This document shows, piece after piece, positions 1 through 5,408 of a stretch of DNA of 6,557 nucleotides (position 1 is its first letter; each line of letters starts with the position of its first letter). Made by a program: the position numbers and the translations under genes. Origin of the DNA: Gemmatimonadales bacterium (GTDB lineage Bacteria > Gemmatimonadota > Gemmatimonadetes > Gemmatimonadales > GWC2-71-9). The stretch lies in contig JAICPP010000182.1 in NCBI GenBank assembly GCA_025929805.1, positions 1-6,557 of the forward strand. Reading direction: 5' to 3'. Below the pieces are notes generated by a model. The model was given only the letters and a program-made list of their open reading frames with translations. It was not told the origin of the DNA and searched no databases.

Positions 1-24
1 CCTCCGAGCCATGTTTCGCAAGTC

Positions 25-50
25 GCGGGCCTGCCCGGTGCCAGGCCCGC
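25..50 (+). terminator. GC-rich hairpin, possible terminator of the upstream unit
   Basis: GCGGGCCTG at 25-33 is perfectly complementary to CAGGCCCGC at 42-50, giving a 9-bp stem with an 8-nt loop. The following bases (ttcactccatta) are only mildly T-rich, so it is not a textbook intrinsic terminator. It lies before the tRNA promoter and outside any credible gene, which suits a transcription end. It could equally stop a transcript from either direction or be a processing structure. Confidence 0.45.
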
Positions 51-118
51 TTCACTCCATTATGGCTGGTCGGCCGACTGCTCCGGCGTGGGCCCGGTCA
101 CGAGCACTTCAGGGCCCC

Positions 119-147
119 TTCCATCACTTGGGTGCGGGGGCTACAAT
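119..147 (+). promoter_or_regulatory. Candidate sigma-70 promoter of the tRNA-Pro gene
   Basis: TACAAT at 142-147 matches five of six bases of the -10 consensus and lies 18 nt before the tRNA 5' end, a usual distance allowing a short 5' leader. Seventeen bases upstream, at 119-124, is TTCCAT, a poor -35 match. The -10 box and its position are the real evidence. The transcript could continue into the FKBP and OmpA-like genes. Confidence 0.45.
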
Positions 148-165
148 TCCGCCTCCTCAGTAGTC

Positions 166-239
166 CGGGACGTGGCGCAGTCCGGTAGCGCACTGCAATG
201 GGGTTGCAGGGGTCGCGGGTTCAAATCCCGCCGTCCCGA
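166..239 (+). tRNA. tRNA-Pro (anticodon GGG)
   Basis: The full cloverleaf can be drawn by hand. The acceptor stem is CGGGACG (166-172) with CGTCCCG (232-238) and discriminator A239. The D arm is 175-191. The anticodon stem CTGCA/TGCAG (193-197, 205-209) encloses the 7-nt loop ATGGGGT with anticodon GGG at 200-202. The variable loop has five bases, and the T arm GCGGG-TTCAAAT-CCCGC is at 215-231. A 5' C1-G72 pair with discriminator A is typical of bacterial proline tRNAs, and GGG reads CCC (and CCU) codons. The 3' CCA is not encoded. The next gene starts 55 nt downstream with no clear terminator between. Confidence 0.97.
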
Positions 240-294
240 TTACGGCGAATCTGACCACCTGATTTCCGCAGTCACCTACACCAAACTTTCTGGA

Positions 295-762
295 GTGGTT
301 CTGGGCCGACCGCTTGTCATCCTAGCCCTGGCTGGTCTCATCGCCTGTGGCGGTGAGCAGACCGCCGATCGTGCCGCGGGAGCCGGCGGGTTCAGCGCCG
401 CATTAGGCGTGGATACCGCTGCCATGAAAAAGACTCCCTCCGGTCTTCGCTACCAGGACTTGACGGAGGGTCAGGGAAAAGAAGCCACTGCGGGGAGGCC
501 GATCTCGGTGCACTATACCGGGTGGTTACCCAATGGCGAGAAGTTCGACAGCAGCCGCGATCGTGGTCAGCCGTTCGGATTCACGTTGGGGGCGGGGCAG
601 GTCATTGCCGGTTGGGACGAAGGGGTGGCCGGCATGAAGGTGGGTGGCAGGCGAAAACTGGTCATCCCTCCCGATCTAGGATATGGAACCGCAGGCGCAC
701 CTCCCGACATCCCCCCCGGCGCCACCCTGGTCTTTGACGTGGAGTTGTTGGACGTCCGTTAA
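295..762 (+). CDS. Lipoprotein FKBP-type peptidyl-prolyl cis-trans isomerase
   Basis: This protein of about 155 residues catalyses cis-trans isomerisation of Xaa-Pro bonds, probably to help envelope proteins fold. I chose GTG 295 because it gives a short lipoprotein signal peptide, with one arginine, a hydrophobic stretch and the lipobox LIAC, cysteine at residue 18. A mature linker of roughly 25 residues precedes one complete FKBP domain at about residues 46-155. Family-defining residues are present: YTG, KFDSS, the VI..W ligand-pocket motif, GYG and the final FDVELL strand, so it should be active. The reading frame stays open back into the tRNA gene, but those upstream codons cannot be real. 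No strong Shine-Dalgarno precedes GTG 295, so the exact start is less certain than the function. It is followed after 40 nt by another lipoprotein gene on the same strand. Confidence 0.92.
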   Translation: MVLGRPLVILALAGLIACGGEQTADRAAGAGGFSAALGVDTAAMKKTPSGLRYQDLTEGQGKEATAGRPISVHYTGWLPNGEKFDSSRDRGQPFGFTLGAGQVIAGWDEGVAGMKVGGRRKLVIPPDLGYGTAGAPPDIPPGATLVFDVELLDVR

Positions 763-802
763 AATCGAAGATCCTTGGTTCTTCCAGCCGGAAGGAGGAA
801 CG

Positions 803-1474
803 ATGTCAATCGACGCCCGTGGTACCGTGCCTTTGGCGCTGTTTGGCCTGCTGACCCTGATCAACGGACTGAGTGGATGCGCGGCTAGAGTCAGCCGCGA
901 TGATTTCACTGCCGAGGTCGCCCGCATTCGGGAGGAGATGCAGGCGAGCGACCGTCGGCTCGAGGCGCGTCTCGACTCGACCAACCATCTCGTGACCGAT
1001 CATACCCGGCGCTTGGATGGGCTGGATCAGGAGTTCCAGGCACTCCGGGGCGAGTACAACGTCAGCATGGAAAAGTTGGGTGGACTCCTGAAGTTCAATG
1101 TCCCGGTGCATTTCGAATTCGACAGGAGCGAGCTCCGCGAGGCGGACCGGCCGGTCTTGGACCGATTCGCGTCAGTCGTGAAGGAGTACTATCCCGGTGC
1201 TCTGGTGACCATCGAGGGGTTCACCGATCCAGCCGGCAGCGCAGCCTACAATCTGCGGCTGGGCAAACGTCGAGCCGATGCGGTGAAGGAGTACCTGGCC
1301 GTTGCGGGCGGATTGGCGTCTGCGCAACTCAAGGCCATCAGCTACGGCGAGTCGAGCAAGCGCCAGGTGATAACAGGTGCAAAGGGACCTGGCGATGAAG
1401 GAGTGGAGAACCGGCGGGTGGCTCTGGTCATAGATCACGCCGCCATTGCCACCGATCAGATCGCCATGCCCTGA
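803..1474 (+). CDS. OmpA/Pal-like peptidoglycan-binding lipoprotein with coiled-coil stalk
   Basis: The 223-residue protein is predicted to link the outer membrane to the cell wall. ATG 803 is chosen because a strong AAGGAGG (792-798) lies four bases upstream and the start gives a lipoprotein signal ending in LSGC, cysteine at residue 26. Residues about 31-95 are charged and heptad-like, suggesting a coiled coil. An OmpA C-terminal domain follows at about 101-218, beginning with the strand HFEFD (103-107). Asp142 (in FTDPAG) and Arg157 (in KRRADAV) sit 15 apart, the spacing of the two diaminopimelate-binding residues in the OmpA/Pal family. A Gly/Asp/Lys-rich insertion precedes the final NRRVAL strand. 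It resembles Pal with an added stalk; assignment to the Tol-Pal system is not shown because no tol genes are visible. It may be co-transcribed with the FKBP gene. Confidence 0.9.
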   Translation: MSIDARGTVPLALFGLLTLINGLSGCAARVSRDDFTAEVARIREEMQASDRRLEARLDSTNHLVTDHTRRLDGLDQEFQALRGEYNVSMEKLGGLLKFNVPVHFEFDRSELREADRPVLDRFASVVKEYYPGALVTIEGFTDPAGSAAYNLRLGKRRADAVKEYLAVAGGLASAQLKAISYGESSKRQVITGAKGPGDEGVENRRVALVIDHAAIATDQIAMP

Positions 1475-1487
1475 TCGGCGACCCATC

Positions 1488-3134
1488 TCACTGTCCCGCC
1501 GAGCCCGGTCGGCGGAGGGTAACAACCGCCGGGACGGCTCGGCTCTCCTCGGCTGCCGTGACCGTCTCGGGCGCATCCGCCACCTCCCATTGCCCCGGGA
1601 GCAGGAACTCCCCGAGCAAGACTTTCAAGGGGTACTCGCCCGGGTGCTTGGTCCGGAGAAAGAACTGCCCCGCCGAGTTGGTGTATACCACCCCGCCGTT
1701 CAGCTCTAGCGCCGCACCCTCGACTGCAAGTCCGGCCTCGTCGCGGACCGTTCCGCGAATGACGAGTCGCGCCATACGGCCGCCAATTTGGTGCGGCTGA
1801 CCTCCCCCGAACTGACCCATATAGAGGAAGGTGCTGCCCGTGGCCGAGTAGTCGACGGCTCCGTCCGGGCGCACATAGGTGCCAACACTGGTCGAATAAC
1901 GCCCCAGTTGCAGCCTCGCCGTCAGGTTCAAGGCGCTACGGAACGGATTGAAGGGCTGAAGCGGTTGGTGCACAACCTGGTAATCCGCCGCAAACTCCCC
2001 GATCGGGGTTTGAAGGCTGGCCCCGAAGAGCACCGTAGGACGACCACCATGGAGGGCTAACTGCTGGTTGAGCCCAATCCGCGGCGACAGGCGCCACCGC
2101 AGGTTGAGCAGTGGCGTGGTTGCTGTCGGCTGCCCCTCGGGCCGACTCTGGAGCAAAAAAATCTCCGCGTCGAGCCATCGGGTAAGCTCGCGGCCGGCGG
2201 CCAAGTATGAGCTCAGGTTACCAATGCTGTCGGAACGGGAGTGATAGAGCCCGGCGGTCAAGCGCACGTCATGCCATCGCCCCCCGGCAAAGACCGTGTT
2301 TCCGGTGGCGCGGAGCGGGGTCTCTGAATCGGCCGAGTCCTGCACGAAGTTCTGGCGGCCCACGCCCACGGAGAATTCCGGGCTGACGTCGTAGGTGACC
2401 GTCAGGTTTTCCCGATCGACCTCAGCCTGGTTCGGCGTAGGTACCGATGCCCGGCGAAATCGCTTGGGGTTCCAGGCATATGAGCCCAGCACCCCTAGTC
2501 TTCCACGCCGCCAAGAAACGCTGGAAGCGGCGTAGGGTCGGTTCGAGCCCATCCCGATCACGAGGGCGGTAGTAAGATTCGGGCGTGGCTGCCAGGCTAT
2601 CCCGGGAAGAACCGTCTGCCGCTGGGCGACGAGGACGCTGGTGGTGAGCCGGATGGTCGGCTCGACTCGATGCTCCAGAAAGAGCGCGCCCATCGGCTGC
2701 TCGATGCTGGTAGGTTGGAATGACGGAGCCCCGACCCCAGCCGAGCTGGCACCGGAAAAAAGGAAGTATGATGTACGCTGGGAGGTGCCGGCATAGCTCA
2801 ATCCCTGGACCAGCAGGTGGTATCCTGGGGTAAACACATCGGTGGGTAGGCGCATGATCAGAGCGCTGTTCCCGATGCCGAGCGTGTCGCCCTTGCCAGT
2901 GGCCTTCCGAAGAAAGGCCCCGGCCCTGAATCCGTCCAGATACCCTAGGCCGATCCAGCCGTCGACCCCGGAGCGCCAGAAGTTTGCCGTGGCCCCGTAG
3001 CCTCCGGCCAGCGAAGAGCCGCCACCTTGAACCTCGACGACGGTCTGGCCGGTGATGATCCCTGGGAAGCAAACGGTTGCCCAGGCGATGACGCCCGGCG
3101 CAAGTAGCTGACGGCACTTCCAGCCGGGAATCAC
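1488..3134 (-). CDS. Secreted outer-membrane beta-barrel protein with C-terminal carboxypeptidase-regulatory-like domain; candidate reduced usher
   Basis: This 548-residue protein is probably an outer-membrane channel. GTG 3134 gives a Sec signal peptide ending near ITGQ (about residue 30). Residues about 30-450 show repeated amphipathic strands rich in Gly, Tyr, Arg and Ser, separated by polar turns, as in outer-membrane barrels. From about residue 457 to the end is an immunoglobulin-like domain of the carboxypeptidase-regulatory type (VIRGTVRDEAG, then YTNSAGQFFLRT). Ushers also carry small Ig-like C-terminal domains after the barrel. It begins 11 nt after the chaperone-like gene stops and is last in a four-gene cluster, the place an usher often occupies. 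Classical ushers are about 800 residues with a plug and N-terminal domain, which I cannot identify here. A passive porin or unrelated assembly barrel is possible. No Shine-Dalgarno is visible, so translational coupling is likely. Barrel assignment is fairly sure; usher role is inference. Confidence 0.7.
   Translation of the reverse strand: MIPGWKCRQLLAPGVIAWATVCFPGIITGQTVVEVQGGGSSLAGGYGATANFWRSGVDGWIGLGYLDGFRAGAFLRKATGKGDTLGIGNSALIMRLPTDVFTPGYHLLVQGLSYAGTSQRTSYFLFSGASSAGVGAPSFQPTSIEQPMGALFLEHRVEPTIRLTTSVLVAQRQTVLPGIAWQPRPNLTTALVIGMGSNRPYAASSVSWRRGRLGVLGSYAWNPKRFRRASVPTPNQAEVDRENLTVTYDVSPEFSVGVGRQNFVQDSADSETPLRATGNTVFAGGRWHDVRLTAGLYHSRSDSIGNLSSYLAAGRELTRWLDAEIFLLQSRPEGQPTATTPLLNLRWRLSPRIGLNQQLALHGGRPTVLFGASLQTPIGEFAADYQVVHQPLQPFNPFRSALNLTARLQLGRYSTSVGTYVRPDGAVDYSATGSTFLYMGQFGGGQPHQIGGRMARLVIRGTVRDEAGLAVEGAALELNGGVVYTNSAGQFFLRTKHPGEYPLKVLLGEFLLPGQWEVADAPETVTAAEESRAVPAVVTLRRPGSAGQ
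1496..1515. terminator. Hairpin at the convergent gene ends, possible shared terminator
   Basis: CCGCCGA (1496-1502) and TCGGCGG (1509-1515) form a perfect 7-bp stem with a 6-nt loop. It starts 22 nt after the OmpA-like stop and lies inside the last codons of the convergent barrel gene. No T run follows on either strand, so an intrinsic terminator is doubtful, but with only 13 nt between the two stop codons this is the closest strong stem available to end the rightward transcript. Confidence 0.25.
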
Positions 3135-3145
3135 GGGTGAGTGAG

Positions 3146-3874
3146 TTAACGCGTATCCGCGGCCAGGGGCACCGCTGATGGGGAGAAGAGTGTATCCAGG
3201 CTGAACCGGGAAAACCGGAGGACTACCTTGCTGGGACCGGTGGCGCTTGGCCAGTCGACGTCGGCCCAGCGTCGAGACATGGGCATGAGGGGAAATCCAC
3301 CGCCGGGCTGACTGGTGTGCCGATCATCGCTCACGCTCATCTGGTACACTCGACCCAGGCGGGGGCTCAGATTCTCCAGCAGAACCCGCACCTTCTTCCC
3401 GCTGGAATCGCGTTCGATCCGACGAATCTCCACATCTGCTCGCCGAAGCGGCTCTTTCTGATTCAGGTAGACCACGTGAGGGAGGAGAACCCGGACGTTC
3501 AACCCTGTCTCGGTTCGGGTGCCGCTCATTGCGCTCAGGATGTTGAACCACGCCGGCAGGCTGTCCCCGCTGGCCTCGTAGAAGACGGTGCGAGTCCCTC
3601 GGGGAGGGATGCGAAAGCTCATCTCCGAGAGCTTCACGTGGATCCGGCTGGTATCCAGGGGCGTATCGATCACCTCGCCTTGCTCGCTGATGGTGAAGCC
3701 CCGGACCTCGAGCACAACGGCAATCGGGAAGATCGAGGGGTTGTGGAGCTGAAAGCTCGAGCGGGCTCGTTCCTGATGTTCCACCAGCGGGGGACTCACC
3801 GATTGCGCCCGGGTGGCTGGAGCTCCTGCCATGCCGAGGACAAGCAGCGTCGCTCCGATGCGGAGCCAAATCAT
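3146..3874 (-). CDS. Periplasmic pilus-assembly chaperone-like protein (two Ig-like domains)
   Basis: The 242-residue protein has a Sec signal peptide cleaved near ATRA|QS (23/24). The first Ig-like domain (about 25-138) opens with SVSPPLVE and has FQLHNPS. It continues with FRIPPRGTRTVFYEASGDSLPAWFNI, in two runs at about 87-99 and 100-112, corresponding to the F1 region of PapD-type chaperones. The edge strand LNVRVLLPHVVYL (125-137) alternates hydrophobic residues like the subunit-binding G1 strand of archaic chaperones. A second, shorter beta domain (about 139-230) includes VRVLLENLS. Length, two-domain layout and position between subunit-like genes and a barrel gene all fit a chaperone holding subunits for export. 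The conserved early Arg of classical chaperones (in a 'PTR' context) is replaced by Leu30, so it is a divergent member. Its ATG overlaps the stop of the preceding gene (ATGA, 3871-3874), implying coupled translation. Other Ig-fold secreted proteins remain possible. Confidence 0.65.
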   Translation of the reverse strand: MIWLRIGATLLVLGMAGAPATRAQSVSPPLVEHQERARSSFQLHNPSIFPIAVVLEVRGFTISEQGEVIDTPLDTSRIHVKLSEMSFRIPPRGTRTVFYEASGDSLPAWFNILSAMSGTRTETGLNVRVLLPHVVYLNQKEPLRRADVEIRRIERDSSGKKVRVLLENLSPRLGRVYQMSVSDDRHTSQPGGGFPLMPMSRRWADVDWPSATGPSKVVLRFSRFSLDTLFSPSAVPLAADTR

Positions 3875-4434
3875 TGGGTCACGGCCCTCAGGTTGAGAAC
3901 ACCTGCGTAGACACCGGCGGGCAGCGGCGGGAAGCCCACCAGGTCGAGCTGCAAATCGAGATTGTCGGTGCGACTGGCATTCTTGTTTACGCCGGTGATG
4001 CTGACGTCGTAGAGACGCAGGCTGCCCCCGGCCGAACCCACCGCTCCGACACCGTTCTGGTTGATCGGTGTAAACGTCGCTGGAATGCCGGTTGTCATCC
4101 TTCCCAGCACCCGGCTCGAAGGGATCTGGGTGGCTCCGCCCACCAATGCCTGGCTCGGCAGGGTGAAGTACGCCACCAGTGACACGGTGCTGGTTTGGCC
4201 CGGTCTGACGTTCCAGGTGGTCTGAATCACCACCGGAGTGGGGAAGTTGTTCACGGCATTATCGGCCACTCCGGCAATGGTTTGATTCGCTCCGGAGGTC
4301 ACCGCAACCGTGAGTACGCTCGGCGCCGTGGCGGCCAGCGAGATCACCTGCGCCTGGCCACAAAGGTCCCGCGCCCTGAGCGTCAGAAGCACGCCCAGGG
4401 CGAGGAGGCCTATTCGGCAGCTGCTGACCCGCAT
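3871..4434 (-). CDS. Secreted beta-rich protein, second of two paralogous candidate fibre subunits
   Basis: I do not recognise a named family. The 187-residue product starts at ATG 4434 with a Sec signal peptide, cleavage probably near GQA|Q (28/29). The mature part is Thr/Val/Gly/Asn-rich, has no cysteine and looks all-beta. It matches the preceding gene product along its whole length: ADN..NNF, TTWN (Trp74), QAL..GA..IPSS (104-107), VG.AGGSL, SRTD.LDL (154-160) and the tail AGVYAGVLNLRAVTQ (173-187). The tail alternates hydrophobic residues, like the last strand that pilins offer to a chaperone. Its N-terminus before the first shared strand is about eight residues shorter than in its paralogue. 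The start is 31 nt after the paralogue's stop and has only a weak ribosome site. A pilin or adhesin-like role is inferred from neighbours. Confidence 0.7.
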   Translation of the reverse strand: MRVSSCRIGLLALGVLLTLRARDLCGQAQVISLAATAPSVLTVAVTSGANQTIAGVADNAVNNFPTPVVIQTTWNVRPGQTSTVSLVAYFTLPSQALVGGATQIPSSRVLGRMTTGIPATFTPINQNGVGAVGSAGGSLRLYDVSITGVNKNASRTDNLDLQLDLVGFPPLPAGVYAGVLNLRAVTQ

Positions 4435-4465
4435 GATGCTCGGCGCGTCGCGAGGTCGAATGACT

Positions 4466-5023
4466 TTACTGAACGACCGCCTGAAGGTTCAGCGTGCCGG
4501 TGTAGTCACCCGCGATGGTAGTGGTGCCGGTAAGGTCCAGGCGCAGGTCGAGCTGATCGGTCCTCGAGCCGAAGTAGCTGCCGGCGGCGACGGCCTGACT
4601 GAACAGCTGAAGGCTACCGCCCGCCACGCCAACCCCGCCTACCGCACCCGATGTGAACGGCGCGTACGCAGTCGCACCGACCCGTCCCTCGACCTTGGAG
4701 GATGGGATGAAGTCGGCTCCGTTCGCCAGCGCCTGCGCCGGCGCAGCAAACCAGCCGATCAGCCGCACCGATGAGCCGGCGGTCAGGTTCCAGGCTGTGG
4801 TGAGACTCACCGGGGAGAAGTTGTTGGCGGTGGAATTGTCGGTAATGCTCGCGAGCGTCGCGGTAGAGGCGTTGGGGCTCACGGTGAGGGTGGCATTCTT
4901 CGTGGCCGTAAGCGCAACGGTGGCGACGTTGGACGTCAAGCCCACCTGGGCCCGCGCACTGCTGGCGCCCAGCAGAAGCAGCGCAGTGAAGCCAGCCAGG
5001 GTCTTCCTGAACGGGGAATGCAT
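4466..5023 (-). CDS. Secreted beta-rich protein, first of two paralogous candidate fibre subunits
   Basis: This first gene of the leftward cluster encodes 185 residues. ATG 5023 is preferred over upstream TTG 5080 and ATG 5062. It has GGAG seven bases before it and yields a clean Sec signal peptide (basic N-terminus, Leu-rich core, ARA|Q at 25/26), whereas longer versions bury the signal behind about 20 polar residues. The mature protein has no cysteine and looks beta-rich. Landmarks shared with the downstream paralogue are TDNS..NNF, TAWN (Trp78), AQAL..GA, IPSSKVEGR (106-114), VAGGSLQL, SRTDQLDL (153-160) and the C-terminal AGDYTGTLNLQAVVQ (171-185). The mature N-terminus has an extra alternating stretch, TSNVATVALTAT, which could act as a donor strand; this is speculation. 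The family has no name I can give. Its ribosome site lies within an inverted repeat. Confidence 0.72.
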   Translation of the reverse strand: MHSPFRKTLAGFTALLLLGASSARAQVGLTSNVATVALTATKNATLTVSPNASTATLASITDNSTANNFSPVSLTTAWNLTAGSSVRLIGWFAAPAQALANGADFIPSSKVEGRVGATAYAPFTSGAVGGVGVAGGSLQLFSQAVAAGSYFGSRTDQLDLRLDLTGTTTIAGDYTGTLNLQAVVQ

Positions 5024-5030
5024 TGCTCGA

Positions 5031-5096
5031 CTCCGGGGCAGAGGTTCGGATCGGTGGACCATCAGACCCCGGAAGTACAAGAGGCATGCCCCGGAG
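5031..5096 (-). promoter_or_regulatory. Inverted repeat that can hide the ribosome site of the first subunit gene
   Basis: On the minus-strand mRNA, CTCCGGGGCA (5096-5087) is perfectly complementary to TGCCCCGGAG (5040-5031), with 46 nt between. The second arm contains the GGAG Shine-Dalgarno of the gene starting at 5023. A second copy-like element, CTTCCGGGGT (5075-5066), lies between them and can pair with the same arm over nine positions (5074-5066 with 5031-5039), including two G-U pairs. The two pairings are mutually exclusive and both would block ribosome binding. The complementarity is seen directly; a regulatory role is inference. Confidence 0.45.
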
Positions 5097-5326
5097 GTAA
5101 GACCAATTTCTTTTCAGCTGGAGGGGCTTCCCTGGTTGGATTGCGGGTGGAGTGTCGCCCGGGAAATTAGGGTAACGGGCGGGACTTTCCAGCGAGAGGA
5201 ATCGCGGGGCTAAACAGGGTAGGTTCAATCGTTTATGCGACACACCCCCGGCCTGGACCCCCCCTCGTACTACCCTGCTCTAGCAGAGCTAAGATCCTCA
5301 GGCTAACGGGCTTGTATCGTAACCGT

Positions 5327-5353
5327 AACATAAGTCTATGGGCTGTGTACCAA
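5327..5353 (-). promoter_or_regulatory. Weak promoter candidate for the fibre-like operon
   Basis: Reading the minus strand, TTGGTA (5353-5348) and TATGTT (5332-5327) resemble -35 and -10 boxes, each with four of six consensus bases, but the 15-bp spacer is shorter than optimal. It is the best pair I found in the intergenic region, and it lies in its most AT-rich part. Alternative sigma factors would not be recognised this way. Confidence 0.2.
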
Positions 5354-5391
5354 GATCTCTTTGCCCTCCATCCGCTCAAAATGCGACACTA

Positions 5392-5404
5392 ACTCGCAGC
5401 GAGT
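5392..5404 (-). terminator. Small hairpin after the DUF4097 gene, possible weak terminator
   Basis: ACTCG and CGAGT flank a 3-nt loop (ACTCG-CTG-CGAGT on the minus strand), starting four bases after the DUF4097 stop codon. A short TTTT follows about 12 bases later. The stem is only five pairs and the T run is not adjacent, so read-through into the fibre-like operon is quite possible. Confidence 0.25.
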
Positions 5405-5408
5405 AGGC

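Larger units (their letters stand above)
5024..5408. other. Intergenic region, probable promoter and leader of the fibre-like operon
   Basis: These 385 bases between the DUF4097 stop and the first subunit start hold no credible gene; the open frames crossing them have no supporting start or composition. The region contains a small hairpin next to the DUF4097 stop, a weak promoter candidate, nested palindromes around CTGCTCTAGCAGAGC (5275-5289), and the SD-overlapping inverted repeat near 5031-5096. If transcription starts near the promoter candidate, the mRNA leader would be close to 300 nt, long enough for structured control. I could not match it to a known riboswitch class. Confidence 0.6.

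Noticed and set aside
166..239. tRNA gene as an integration site for a mobile element
   Set aside because: I found no integrase gene and no duplicated tRNA 3' end in the window; the neighbours look like ordinary chromosomal envelope genes.
88..294. N-terminal extension of the FKBP reading frame back to ATG 88
   Set aside because: It runs straight through the tRNA-Pro gene and would place the lipoprotein signal peptide in the middle of the protein.
683..802. Longer start for the OmpA-like gene at 683
   Set aside because: It overlaps the end of the FKBP gene, whereas ATG 803 has a strong Shine-Dalgarno and a proper lipoprotein signal.
3317..3910. 197-codon plus-strand frame opposite the chaperone-like gene
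   Set aside because: Its product is unlike any secreted or soluble family, rich in His/Arg/Gln as expected of antisense to a GC-rich gene, and it has no ribosome site.
5024..5080. Upstream starts (TTG 5080, ATG 5062) for the first subunit gene
   Set aside because: They add polar residues before the signal peptide; ATG 5023 has GGAG at good spacing.
4653..5213. 186-codon plus-strand frame opposite the first subunit gene
   Set aside because: It is antisense to a gene with a clear signal peptide and a paralogue; its composition looks like a mirror frame.
5041..5340. Possible cyclic-di-GMP or other known riboswitch in the leader
   Set aside because: I looked for recognisable conserved cores such as the GEMM motif and found none.
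5312..5340. Plus-strand promoter-like pair TTGTAT / TCTATG with 17-bp spacing
   Set aside because: The match is poor and nothing on the plus strand downstream looks like a gene; it would run antisense into the DUF4097 gene.
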